Origin: Ignavibacteriales bacterium
Lineage (GTDB): Bacteria > Bacteroidota > Ignavibacteria > Ignavibacteriales > Ignavibacteriaceae
NCBI GenBank assembly: GCA_015709675.1
Contig: CP054182.1
Coordinates: 3,327,448 to 3,391,447 of the forward strand
Length of the DNA stretch: 64,000 nt
Direction: 5' to 3'
Of this stretch, positions 16,783-25,085 are shown in pieces (position 1 is the stretch's first letter; each line of letters begins with the position of its first letter). The translations under genes and the position numbers were made by a program. A model generated the notes under the pieces. It was not told the DNA's origin. It did not search any database and saw nothing but the letters and a program-made list of their open reading frames with translations.

Positions 16783-17880
16783 CTACGATGTTACAAGCTG
16801 TCTGTTTTTGAAATTCAGTTTATTAAAGATTATCACCATGGCTATCATTAAACCAAACATTACTAAGGCGGCTGTCACCGTTTCAAGTGGAGTAAACGTA
16901 TATCCAACAAACCGGTTAATCCCCGCGCTCCACGGACTGCCGTAAAGTATTACCAGATGAACTACATAAATAATCAGCGTGTTTCTTCCAAGCAGAACAA
17001 TGACCTTGGGTATATTCCTCACGCCAATTGAAATAAAAATAAAAAGTGCCGTTACGATCAGCACCAGACCAAGCCGTAAAAATACCAGCGCCGGACTGTG
17101 CATCCAGAAGGTCGAGTTTCCTGTAATATATACCTCTGCCAGTTCAGAAAGGAGTGCGGCCAGAAGCATCACCATCCCTGAGACCGATACCGTCACCCCC
17201 AGGTTCCTCTCCTGCTGTATCCTCCCCGCCTTTGCAAGATAACTCCCTAAAATTCCGCCTGCCAGTATATACGCCAGCCACGGAAATATCGTGAAAAGCG
17301 AACCATGATCCATATACAGATAATTCGCCGCTGATAATGGAAGATAATCCGTCCACGAAATATTAAGTACCACCGGTGCCAAAAAAGTCGTAATCAGCAC
17401 TCCCGTTCCCAGCAGGTAAATATCTTTAATTTTGAACCGTTCAGCCAGATACAGGTACAACAGTAAAAAAAGAAGTCCGAAGGATATTATCTGCAAAACA
17501 TCAGCGGCAAAAAACAGCTCCCATTTCTTCTCCGGCACATCCAAAATATAAAGCGGATTTCCCGTCGGGAGTTTTATCAGATATCCCGTAAACAGCAGAA
17601 GCATCGCACGCTTGAATCCTTTAGCAAAACGGGGATTATCCGTAAAGCCTGAGGACTGTATCCTGAACAGATACGTAAACGTTGTTCCTGCCGTAAACAT
17701 AAAAAGCGGTGCTGTCATCCCCCGGTTAAAATTCCAGATACCGTACAGCAGATAATCTAATGAACGGTAATCTTTGCTCAGAAGCACATCTATCGTATGC
17801 CCCTGAACCATATTCAGCACAGCGAAAGCCCGGATTAAATCCAGGAATATCACCCGGTTTCTCTTAGCCGTCTGAGTCAT
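16783..17880 (-). CDS. Heparan-alpha-glucosaminide N-acetyltransferase-like (DUF1624) membrane protein
   Basis: A 365-residue polytopic protein with about ten hydrophobic segments. The N-terminal block VIFLDLIRAFAVLNMVQGH and NFNRGMTAPLFMFTAGTTF are typical of the DUF1624/YeiB/HGSNAT acyltransferase superfamily, which moves acetyl or acyl groups across the membrane onto sugars. The acceptor is unknown; the neighbouring Kdo and LPS genes make an envelope glycan a reasonable guess. It is six bases upstream of ruvB and 12 after ridA. Confidence 0.8.
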   Translation of the reverse strand: MTQTAKRNRVIFLDLIRAFAVLNMVQGHTIDVLLSKDYRSLDYLLYGIWNFNRGMTAPLFMFTAGTTFTYLFRIQSSGFTDNPRFAKGFKRAMLLLFTGYLIKLPTGNPLYILDVPEKKWELFFAADVLQIISFGLLFLLLYLYLAERFKIKDIYLLGTGVLITTFLAPVVLNISWTDYLPLSAANYLYMDHGSLFTIFPWLAYILAGGILGSYLAKAGRIQQERNLGVTVSVSGMVMLLAALLSELAEVYITGNSTFWMHSPALVFLRLGLVLIVTALFIFISIGVRNIPKVIVLLGRNTLIIYVVHLVILYGSPWSAGINRFVGYTFTPLETVTAALVMFGLMIAMVIIFNKLNFKNRQLVTS

Positions 17881-17892
17881 AGGTCTGAATTA

Positions 17893-18360
17893 TCAGTTAA
17901 GCGGTTTAAGCTTAACCGTCATCTCAATTTCAACAGAAGAGTTCTTCGGAAGACCGGCTGCCCCTACTGCCGAACGCACATGTTTTCCCTTCTCTCCGAA
18001 AATCTTCTCAAGCAGCTCCGAAGCCCCGTTTGCTATCATCGGCTGATCGCCGAATCCCGCGGCTGAATTAACAAATACCGTCAGCTTTATAATCCGGTCA
18101 ATTGCATCCAGAGAACCCGTAAGTCCCTTAATGGCAGCCAGACAGTTCAAACAGCAGATTTCGGCTGCTTTCCTGGCATCCTCAGCGCTCAGCTCCGTGG
18201 GCACCTGACCAGTATAAAGTATCACTCCATCCTGAAGAGGCACCTGACCGGATGTAAATACCAGATCTCCGGTCTGTATGGCTGGAATATATGCTGCAAG
18301 AGGTTTGGCGGGTTCCGGAACGGCAAGCCCCAATGCCTTAATTTTTTCTTCTATTATCAT
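17893..18360 (-). CDS. RidA/YjgF/UK114-family protein
   Basis: A 155-residue RidA-fold protein. The substrate-binding arginine lies in HVRSAVGAAGLPKNSSVEIEM (R at about 129), and GDLVFTSGQVPLQDG is the usual N-terminal block. Canonical RidA (about 128 residues) deaminates reactive enamines and imines from amino acid metabolism; the extra N-terminal 20 residues and DARKAAEICCLNCLAAIK place this in a longer subgroup whose substrate is not established. Divergent from mazG. Confidence 0.88.
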   Translation of the reverse strand: MIIEEKIKALGLAVPEPAKPLAAYIPAIQTGDLVFTSGQVPLQDGVILYTGQVPTELSAEDARKAAEICCLNCLAAIKGLTGSLDAIDRIIKLTVFVNSAAGFGDQPMIANGASELLEKIFGEKGKHVRSAVGAAGLPKNSSVEIEMTVKLKPLN

Positions 18361-18429
18361 CTGTCTTCTTTTCCTATTTTAAATGCTGTTTTGAAGAGAA
18401 TTCAGTGAACATCCCGCAGGATATTTTGA

Positions 18430-19197
18430 ATGTCTGAAGTTAAATTTAACGAATTTATCGCTATCGTGAAACGCCTCCGCAAAGAATGTCCGTGGGACAG
18501 GGAGCAGACTAACGATTCAATTAAAGCCAATACCCTTGAAGAGGCCTATGAAGTAGTCCATGCAATTGATGAGGGAAATTATTCCGAACTCAAAAAAGAA
18601 CTCGGTGACTTGCTCCTCCATGTAGTCTTCCATACTATTATGGCAGAAGAAAAGAAAGAGTTTACCATTGATGATGTAATAGATTCCATCACGGAAAAAC
18701 TCATCAGGCGGCATCCGCATGTCTTTGGCGAAACTGAAGTCAGCGGTTCCTCCGAAGTCAAAAAAAACTGGGAAACCATTAAACTTGCTGAAGGAAGAAC
18801 TTCTCTTTTGGAAGGAATACCTTCGGACCTCCCCGCCCTTCTCAAAGCCCACCGCATTCAGGAAAAGGCATCTAAAGTCGGATTCGACTGGTCTCACAAA
18901 GATGAAGTCTGGAAAAAAGTAACTGAGGAAATTTCAGAATTACACGAAGCCGAAGAAAAGGGAAACAAAGAAAAAACAGAGGAAGAGTTCGGAGACCTCC
19001 TGTTTGCGCTGGCAAATTACTCCCGGTTCATTCACGTTAACCCGGAAGATGCTTTGCGGAAATCAACCGCAAAGTTTATTAGACGATTCAGATATATAGA
19101 GGATGAGCTCCGAAAAAAAGATATCCCTCTGCCTGAAGCCGGTCTCAAACTGATGGATGAACTCTGGGAAGAAAGCAAGAAAAAAGAAGTATCCTGA
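18430..19197 (+). CDS. mazG: MazG nucleoside triphosphate pyrophosphohydrolase
   Basis: A 255-residue protein with two MazG-type all-alpha domains. The metal-binding ExxE...ExxD pattern is intact in both: LEEAYEVVHAID with KKELGDLLLHVVFH in the first, and TEEISELHEAEEKG with EEEFGDLLFALANYSR in the second. The start WDREQT/CPWDREQTNDSI region is typical. It hydrolyses non-canonical or excess NTPs to NMPs and pyrophosphate. AGGA lies about 10 bases before the ATG. It is convergent with phoH across a repeat cluster. Confidence 0.95.
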   Translation: MSEVKFNEFIAIVKRLRKECPWDREQTNDSIKANTLEEAYEVVHAIDEGNYSELKKELGDLLLHVVFHTIMAEEKKEFTIDDVIDSITEKLIRRHPHVFGETEVSGSSEVKKNWETIKLAEGRTSLLEGIPSDLPALLKAHRIQEKASKVGFDWSHKDEVWKKVTEEISELHEAEEKGNKEKTEEEFGDLLFALANYSRFIHVNPEDALRKSTAKFIRRFRYIEDELRKKDIPLPEAGLKLMDELWEESKKKEVS

Positions 19198-19290
19198 ACC
19201 GATATATATCACCCCGCACGCACACCACCATCTTTCCCATGTCGCTCTCGGTGCTTGCCCTTTCGTAAACGATGGCCGGTTCCAGCGCTT

Positions 19291-19372
19291 GCCCCGACGC
19301 AGTCGGGGTAGTCGAGGGGCGGTCCCCGAGCCGGTCCCCGAGCGGAGCCGAGGGGTAGTCGAGGGGTTCCCC
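19291..19372. repeat. Palindromic intergenic repeat cluster (copy 4)
   Basis: A unit GCCCCGACGCAGTCGGGG (a clean 6-bp inverted repeat, CCCCGA/TCGGGG) leads into GTCGAGGGG and GGTCCCCGAG units as in the other clusters. It lies between the convergent mazG and phoH genes and could end transcription from both sides. Confidence 0.8.
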
Positions 19373-19422
19373 TAACTAAATCAATCGAGCATCAGCTCTG
19401 AAAAAAAACAGAAAAAAAGAAA

Positions 19423-20388
19423 TTACTTTAAAATCTTCTTATCCTGATACTTCTCATATGCGTCAATAATATCCTTCACCAGTTTATGGCGCACAACATC
19501 GGACTTCTCAAAGTATATAAACCCAACGCCCTCTATCCCCTGAAGGATTTCCTGCGCTTTAATCAGCCCGCTTGCGGTTTTTGTCGGCAGGTCAATCTGA
19601 GTTATATCACCGGTGATTATGGAGCGCGAATTTGCCCCGAGCCGTGTAAGAAACATCTTCATCTGCGTGTCAGTGGAGTTTTGCGCCTCATCAAGAATAA
19701 CGAATGCATTATTCAGCGTTCTTCCGCGCATATACGCAAGAGGGACAATTTCAATAATCCCTTTCTCTATATATGACTTCAGCTTTTCCGTGGGCAGCAT
19801 ATCATCAAGTGCATCGTATAACGGCCGTAAATAGGGATCAATTTTTTCCCTGAAATCTCCCGGCAGAAACCCGAGGCTTTCACCTGCTTCAACCGCCGGA
19901 CGCGCCAGCACGATCTTCTTTACGAATCCGTTTTTTAGTGCACTCACGGCAAAGGCAACAGCCAGATACGTTTTTCCGGTACCCGCCGGCCCGATCGCAA
20001 AACAGATATCATTCCTCCGCGCCATCTGCAGATAAGCAATCTGCCCGGGTGTTTTCGCTTTAATAACATCATTCTTTGTGTAAAGAATAATGGAGTCAAA
20101 GTCCTTATCATTTACCATCTCCTTCCCCTTGCCCACCAGCTCAACAATCATAGCCACATCCCGCTCGGAGAGTTCCCCTTTGGTATTCAGGACAAAGGCC
20201 ATCTCCTTAAGCAGTTTCTCCACAATTTCTACTTCCTGCTGCACTCCGCGTATCAGCAGAGATTCCCCGCGCGCAATCAGCGTGGTGTTGTAGCGGTTCT
20301 CAAGAAGACGAAGGTTGGTGTCGTTAAAGCCAAAAAAGGTGAGAAGATTTATTCCCTCAAGGGAAAAACGTTTTTCAAACTCAGCCAT
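19423..20388 (-). CDS. PhoH family ATPase
   Basis: A 321-residue PhoH/YbeZ-type protein: an N-terminal KH-like segment (LLENRYNTTLIARGESLLI, about 30-50), Walker A GPAGTGKTY (133-141), the FLPGDFREKIDPYLRPLYDA block and Walker B FVILDEAQNST. The family is linked to RNA metabolism and often sits with ybeY; ybeY is not nearby here. The ATG at 20388 with AAAGG about 6 bases upstream is chosen over an upstream in-frame start at 20436, which would read back into the terminator region. Confidence 0.94.
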   Translation of the reverse strand: MAEFEKRFSLEGINLLTFFGFNDTNLRLLENRYNTTLIARGESLLIRGVQQEVEIVEKLLKEMAFVLNTKGELSERDVAMIVELVGKGKEMVNDKDFDSIILYTKNDVIKAKTPGQIAYLQMARRNDICFAIGPAGTGKTYLAVAFAVSALKNGFVKKIVLARPAVEAGESLGFLPGDFREKIDPYLRPLYDALDDMLPTEKLKSYIEKGIIEIVPLAYMRGRTLNNAFVILDEAQNSTDTQMKMFLTRLGANSRSIITGDITQIDLPTKTASGLIKAQEILQGIEGVGFIYFEKSDVVRHKLVKDIIDAYEKYQDKKILK

Positions 20389-20396
20389 ATATACCT

Positions 20397-20439
20397 TTAA
20401 AAATAAAAAGCCCCGGCTGCCGGTTAAGGCAGCCAAGGC
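20397..20439 (-). terminator. Rho-independent terminator of the LysM/lipoprotein unit
   Basis: On the minus strand GCCTTGGCTGCC (20439-20428) pairs with GGCAGCCGGGGC (20421-20410) to give a 12-bp stem including two G-U pairs, loop TTAACC, followed by TTTTTATTTTT. A strong intrinsic terminator, lying just before the phoH start. Confidence 0.9.
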
Positions 20440-20469
20440 ATATATACTTATCTGACGTGAGAGGTCAAA

Positions 20470-21162
20470 TTACTGCACTGGTGCAGGCTTATAGTTCCTT
20501 CTCAGTTTGTCATACTTTTCTTTTTCATCAGCGGTCAGAGCCGGAATGGTGAAGACCTGCTTCGGATAAATCAGATCAGGATTCTTGATCTGATCTCTGT
20601 TTGCCTGGTAAATCTTCGGCCATGCAAAGCCGTTGCCGTAGAATTCTTTTCTGCGTGCGATAAACCAGAGGCAGTCACCTTTTACTACAGTGTAGTTATT
20701 ATCTGCTTCAACTTTAGCGGTTTCTTCTACCCAGTCATTCAGCATCTTCTGCATCTGATTGTGTACTCTGTCATAGAACTCAGGAAGCGCGCTGATTTTG
20801 TTAGCTTTCAGTGCATCAAGATCTTTCTGTCTGTCAGCCTTAGGGCCTTCTTTTCTTCTGATCTTTCCTTCGAGCTCATTTACTGCTTTACGGAAATTAT
20901 CAACTTCAGCTTTTTTAGCACCAACGAGTGCATAAGCATCATCCATACAGTCTTCAAATGACTGCATTTTTGAAAGCTGATTGTTGAGATTGCTGATATC
21001 AGAGTTAAGTGTCTCAATCTCTTTCTGGAGTGAGGTTACTTTTGCTCTGTTTTTGTCCATTTCGTTCTGCCACTCTTCAACTGTCATCTCTTTATTCTGA
21101 GCATAGAGATTCAGGCTTAAAGCGAGTACGAAAACAAATGCAAACATTCTATTGAATTTCAT
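20470..21162 (-). CDS. LysM-domain envelope protein with coiled coil
   Basis: 230 residues: signal peptide (about 1-21, ending LNLYAQ), a coiled-coil region of about residues 30-125 (heptad-like VTSLQKEIETLNSDISNL), and a LysM domain at about 157-208 (YTVVKGDCLWFIA ... NPDLIYPKQVFTIP) expected to bind peptidoglycan. LysM spacing here includes an insert (RRKEFYGNGFAWPKIYQANRD) typical of LysM proteins of the XkdP/YgaU type. It follows a small coiled-coil lipoprotein gene by 18 bases; the two may work together as an outer membrane to peptidoglycan link (inference). Confidence 0.88.
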   Translation of the reverse strand: MKFNRMFAFVFVLALSLNLYAQNKEMTVEEWQNEMDKNRAKVTSLQKEIETLNSDISNLNNQLSKMQSFEDCMDDAYALVGAKKAEVDNFRKAVNELEGKIRRKEGPKADRQKDLDALKANKISALPEFYDRVHNQMQKMLNDWVEETAKVEADNNYTVVKGDCLWFIARRKEFYGNGFAWPKIYQANRDQIKNPDLIYPKQVFTIPALTADEKEKYDKLRRNYKPAPVQ

Positions 21163-21180
21163 GTTTTTTCCTCACTTTCC

Positions 21181-21447
21181 TTACTTATTCAGTTTCTGTA
21201 AATTAGCCTGAGTTTCCTGCTTAATCTTAGCGCACTCTTCAAGCTTTTTGTTTTTATCAGAGATTTCTTTCTCCAGTCTTGCTCTCTGTTCTTTCAGGCT
21301 GTTCACCTGCTTTTCAAGGGAGCTGACTTCGTTTTTGATAGACTGGAGCTGAGCTAACTGTTCTTCAGTAACTCCGCCGCAACCTGCAAAGAAGGAAGAA
21401 ATTCCGAAAACACCTACCATAGCGATCGTTCTCAGAGATTTTCTCAT
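21181..21447 (-). CDS. Small coiled-coil lipoprotein
   Basis: 88 residues. The signal peptide ends in the lipobox FFAGC (cysteine 23) and the mature 65 residues are almost entirely one predicted coiled coil (LQSIKNEVSSLEKQVNSLKE, then ARLEKEISDKNKKLEE). Size and design resemble Lpp-type or trimeric coiled-coil lipoproteins, but no peptidoglycan-attachment lysine pattern of Lpp can be claimed beyond the C-terminal LNK. It has a very strong GGAGGA ribosome-binding site 8 bases before the ATG and a good promoter, suggesting high expression. Confidence 0.88.
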   Translation of the reverse strand: MRKSLRTIAMVGVFGISSFFAGCGGVTEEQLAQLQSIKNEVSSLEKQVNSLKEQRARLEKEISDKNKKLEECAKIKQETQANLQKLNK

Positions 21448-21502
21448 CGTTGGATTCCTCCGTTTAGTTGATTAAATAATTACGATTTTTTTAAATTCTT
21501 AT

Positions 21503-21531
21503 CTAATAACCGGCTGGAAAACCGGGTACAA
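21503..21531 (-). promoter_or_regulatory. Candidate promoter for the lipoprotein/LysM operon
   Basis: On the minus strand TTGTAC (21531-21526), 17 bases, then TATTAG (21508-21503), about 55 bases before the lipoprotein ATG. Spacing is ideal; the spacer contains a CCGG...CCGG motif. Confidence 0.45.
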
Positions 21532-21694
21532 CTGTTAAAAAACAGAAATAGTCCCACAAATATAAGATGACTTACCCGCAGAGTCAATTTAAATCGGTCA
21601 TCCCCCCCCTATTTCTGCCATTTTATGCTATTCTTACCCTGTATGACGATGACCTGAACTAAATGTTTCCGGCCCCTCAAAAAAATTAAAGAAA

Positions 21695-22429
21695 TCAGAT
21701 TTTTGTCAGATAATCGTGAACATCCGTAATCAGTCCCTTGGCCGCAAAACTGGTATAACTGTTACCCGCAATAATGATATGATCCAGCACCTTAATCGAA
21801 AAAATCTGTCCCGCTTTAACCAGCCGGTCAGTAATAGCAATATCTGCTTTGCTGGGCTCAGTATTTCCGCTGGGATGATTATGCAGCAAAATGATGGATT
21901 TTGCGCTATTTTCCACCGCGAACTTAAATACCTCCCGGGGGTGAACCACGCTGGCATCAAGATGTCCGGATGAGATCATTTTACTTGAGATGATGCTGTT
22001 GGCTGCATTGAGGGCAATTACGTAAAATTTCTCAACCATCTCATTTCTAAGCTCAGAACTGAACTTGTTCACGATGTACTCAGGTGAGGTCACTCTTATA
22101 TTCGGATCTTCATAGCGTTCATCCGGTTTAAGGCGGCGGGCTATCTCAAAGGCCGCAAGAAGTGTGGCTGCCTTATCCGCTCCAATACCCTTATGCTCGG
22201 TGAGTTTCTGCGATGTTCTGACCTGTGAAAGAATTGTCAGATTCTTATGTTCAAGAATCAGCCCTCTGGCGAGATCAAGCACGGATTTGTTCTTAGTCCC
22301 TGTTCTGATCAGAATCGCGAGCAGTTCGGATTCGGAAAGTTTATCAGCGCCATACTTCAGGAGTTTTTCTCTGGGTTTATCATCCTCAGGAAAATCCCGG
22401 AACTTTAGCGGTTCATCACTTCCGTTCAT
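21695..22429 (-). CDS. radC: RadC-family JAB1/MPN metalloprotease-like protein
   Basis: A 244-residue protein with N-terminal helix-hairpin-helix-like region (LSESELLAILIRTGTKNKSV; KGIGADKAATLLAAFE) and a JAMM domain: HNHPSG (183-188) and the matching D196 complete the zinc site, and the HPREVFKFAVENSA stretch is diagnostic. Despite the name, RadC proteins have no established role in DNA repair. It is the last gene of the guaA-TPR-binding protein-radC run, overlapping the previous gene by ATGA. Confidence 0.95.
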   Translation of the reverse strand: MNGSDEPLKFRDFPEDDKPREKLLKYGADKLSESELLAILIRTGTKNKSVLDLARGLILEHKNLTILSQVRTSQKLTEHKGIGADKAATLLAAFEIARRLKPDERYEDPNIRVTSPEYIVNKFSSELRNEMVEKFYVIALNAANSIISSKMISSGHLDASVVHPREVFKFAVENSAKSIILLHNHPSGNTEPSKADIAITDRLVKAGQIFSIKVLDHIIIAGNSYTSFAAKGLITDVHDYLTKI

Positions 22430-24168
22430 CGGCTCACCCTGAACCGGTCAATTAGTTCGAAACCTCCGTTCTTATACCGGAAGAATATCATATAACGGTT
22501 TGTTCTGCCGTCACCAAAACTGAGAGAATTATGGAAGCCGTCAAAACTGGTTTCCTTTTTAAGTGCTTCGGTTAGATTTTCATCTTTGTGCTTCTGGACC
22601 AGAGGGAGCAAACCTGCCATGAGGTCGTAGCCGTAAAAGTGATTACGGAGTGGTTCATCACCGGTAAGGTCGTAAAACTGTTTAGCAAACTGCTGATATG
22701 CAGGTGAGGCGTATTCTACAAAATAGTCAGATGAAATTACCATATTATCTGTAAGCTGCTGGTTAAGTGCCAGTTCCTTTATGGAAAACCAATCCTGATT
22801 TCCGTACAGATTCATCTTAAAACTGGTTCTGGTAAAGGCATTATTCAGAACGGAAATGAACTTTTTATCCGCAAAGGGAAAGAACAAACCCTCCGTTCCT
22901 GCCGTGCTCTGGACCGCCAGATTAGCGGTAATGGACTGAATCTCACTGCCTGTGGAAGAGACCGGTTCGAAGAGCGTTACTCTGCCGCCAAGTTTTTCAA
23001 ACTCCCTCCGGAAAGAGAACGCAATAAGCGATGCATAGGTCTGATCCTGATAGACTACCGCTATTCTTCTTTTCCCCTCGGTATATACCAGATACTGTGC
23101 CATTGATTCCCCCCTGATTGAGAAAGAAGGATTTGCCTGAAAAAACCTTTGATGAGAAATGGTAAGACTGTCGTCAGTTGCGGTAGGAGAGATTACCGGA
23201 ACATCAAGATCATGCAATAGATAACACAGAGTGTTGGTTTCACTGCTGAAAAGTGAACCAATAACCGCCTTCAGCCCCTCAATCTGCTTAATTTCCGAAG
23301 CGATGCGGATTAGCTCGGAGTTTTCTCCTCTGGTATCATATATAACAATTCCGATATTGGAATCATTACTACGGTTAAATTCATCAACAGCAAACTGTAT
23401 ACCGCCAAGCACCTGTGTACCGGCCGTATTGGGCTCTCCGGTCTCGGGATTGGTCAGGGGCAGCACAACTGCTAATACACCAATCCGGGCTTCCGCCTCA
23501 CCGCCGAAAATTTCCTTAAATGTTACCAGAATTTCAGATGTCTTTTCATGCACGAAAGATCCGGGAGGAGTCTGAATAATATCCAGCAGCAGTTTATGTG
23601 CCTGTTCAGCACTTCCCGTATGTATGAGTTTTTCGGCAAGTGCCAGTATTAAAAAAGGTGCTTCTTTACTGCCGCTGTAGGATTCCGCCTTTCCTCGTAT
23701 ATATTGCTCATCAATAAAATAGATGGAAAGATTTTCAAGATTATTGAAAAAGGCAACCGTATCTTCACCTCCTGATAAGAAAGGGAATGAACTGAGGAGA
23801 AGGTCAAAAGACTTATTGAATTCTGTCAGATTATAAGAAACTTCACTCCCCAGAAAGAACCATTCTTTTTTCAGCGGTTTTTCAAGACGTGAAGTATCAA
23901 TTCCTGCAAGAATACCTGCTGCTTCATTATATTTTTTTGTCTGTAGATGGTACCTGGCAAATAGGAGAGAAGCGGAAGATGATACCGGCGCGGAATCGGA
24001 TTTTCTGAGTAATTCAATAATTGGCAAAGCTTCGGCGTATCTTGCCTCACGAAGATATCCGGAAACCTGCAGAAGTCTGGCAGCATCTGCAGAATCAACC
24101 TGTAGATTCTGTCCGCTGAGAAATGCCGGTATCAGAATCAAAAAAAGTAAGAATATAAAATTTTTCAT
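22426..24168 (-). CDS. Periplasmic-binding-protein-like (Peripla_BP_6/LppC-like) protein with N-terminal helical region
   Basis: About 580 residues: signal peptide (1-20, ending AFLSGQ), an N-terminal alpha-helical TPR-like region to about 220 (LLQVSGYLREARYAEALPI, AGILAGIDTSRLEKPLKKEW), then a type I periplasmic binding fold (IGVLAVVLPLTNPETGEP; GGIQFAVDEFNRSNDSNIG; VPVISPTATDDSLT). The same layout, TPR plus a Leu/Ile/Val-binding-like lobe pair, is found in LpoA/LppC activators of penicillin-binding proteins; there are no transporter genes nearby, which favours a non-transport role. The ATG at 24168 shares a base with the preceding stop (TGATG). Confidence 0.82.
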   Translation of the reverse strand: MKNFIFLLFLILIPAFLSGQNLQVDSADAARLLQVSGYLREARYAEALPIIELLRKSDSAPVSSSASLLFARYHLQTKKYNEAAGILAGIDTSRLEKPLKKEWFFLGSEVSYNLTEFNKSFDLLLSSFPFLSGGEDTVAFFNNLENLSIYFIDEQYIRGKAESYSGSKEAPFLILALAEKLIHTGSAEQAHKLLLDIIQTPPGSFVHEKTSEILVTFKEIFGGEAEARIGVLAVVLPLTNPETGEPNTAGTQVLGGIQFAVDEFNRSNDSNIGIVIYDTRGENSELIRIASEIKQIEGLKAVIGSLFSSETNTLCYLLHDLDVPVISPTATDDSLTISHQRFFQANPSFSIRGESMAQYLVYTEGKRRIAVVYQDQTYASLIAFSFRREFEKLGGRVTLFEPVSSTGSEIQSITANLAVQSTAGTEGLFFPFADKKFISVLNNAFTRTSFKMNLYGNQDWFSIKELALNQQLTDNMVISSDYFVEYASPAYQQFAKQFYDLTGDEPLRNHFYGYDLMAGLLPLVQKHKDENLTEALKKETSFDGFHNSLSFGDGRTNRYMIFFRYKNGGFELIDRFRVSR

Positions 24169-25085
24169 CAATATTTTCTTGCTATTATTTCCAGAGCATG
24201 TTTTGCTTTTACATTATCGGGATCACCGGCTAAAATTTCAAGGTATTTACGCCGGGCATGTGCATACTTCTTTGCATGCAGCAAACCTTCGGCCTGCCAA
24301 TGAATAATTCTATTCTTCACCGTCTGAGAAGGATTATCAGCGACTGACTCATATTGCTGAATGAGTTTTAATGCTGCCTGACCCTCCCTGTTCTGAAGCA
24401 GAACAGATATCGCCAAGGCAAGCATTTTCCTGTTTTCGGGCAGCAGTTCAAGAGCTTTCTTAGCCGCCTGAAGCGCATGCTCAGGCATGCCGCATTTCAC
24501 ATACATATATGTCAGCTGCCGGGCGACCCGCGGGTTATCCGGAAACAGATCTGACAGGCTTTCTATCAGAGGAAGCCCCTCATGGTGCATTCCGGTCTTT
24601 GCGTATACAAGTGATAAAAAGTAATATGCAACAGAGTGTATTCCCTTTTCTTCATTTCTTCTGATGTAATATTCTAGATATTTTCTGGCTGCCGTCAGCC
24701 GGCCGGCTCTGAATGAACAATAACCACTGAGCAGAGCGAGATTGGGAAATCTGGTGATGCCAAGGGAACGAAAGACTTTGAGCGCTTTTATCCATTTCTT
24801 ATGGTGAAAAAGAAATCTGCCATAGGAAAGGACAATCCAGTCATCATCAGGATTTGAATCCAGATAATCAAGATAAGCATCATTAGCCCGGCCGATTTTC
24901 CCCTGCCGTATATAATATTCTATCAGAAGTTCTGTAATCCTGAATTCATCCGGAAATTCGATACCGGCCTTTTCTAAAAGCTGATAGGCATGCAACATAT
25001 CCCCGGAATCCATTAAATTCCGGATCTTTTTTACCTCATGATCAAGCTTATAATTAGGAGCAGGTTTAAGCCGGATTATTCCCAT
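24168..25085 (-). CDS. TPR-repeat protein
   Basis: A 305-residue protein made of consecutive tetratricopeptide-like helical hairpins (for example DSGDMLHAYQLLEKAGIEFP, GRANDAYLDYLDSNPDDDW, EHALQAAKKALELLPENR, AHARRKYLEILAGDPDN). There is no signal peptide, so it is expected in the cytoplasm. Its ATG overlaps the end of guaA by 10 bases and its stop overlaps the next gene start. TPR proteins are scaffolds; the partner cannot be read from sequence. Confidence 0.88.
   Translation of the reverse strand: MGIIRLKPAPNYKLDHEVKKIRNLMDSGDMLHAYQLLEKAGIEFPDEFRITELLIEYYIRQGKIGRANDAYLDYLDSNPDDDWIVLSYGRFLFHHKKWIKALKVFRSLGITRFPNLALLSGYCSFRAGRLTAARKYLEYYIRRNEEKGIHSVAYYFLSLVYAKTGMHHEGLPLIESLSDLFPDNPRVARQLTYMYVKCGMPEHALQAAKKALELLPENRKMLALAISVLLQNREGQAALKLIQQYESVADNPSQTVKNRIIHWQAEGLLHAKKYAHARRKYLEILAGDPDNVKAKHALEIIARKY

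Noticed and set aside
21695-22429. RadC as marker of a mobile or defence island
   Set aside because: It is in a coupled housekeeping-type unit with guaA, not by integrases or known defence genes.
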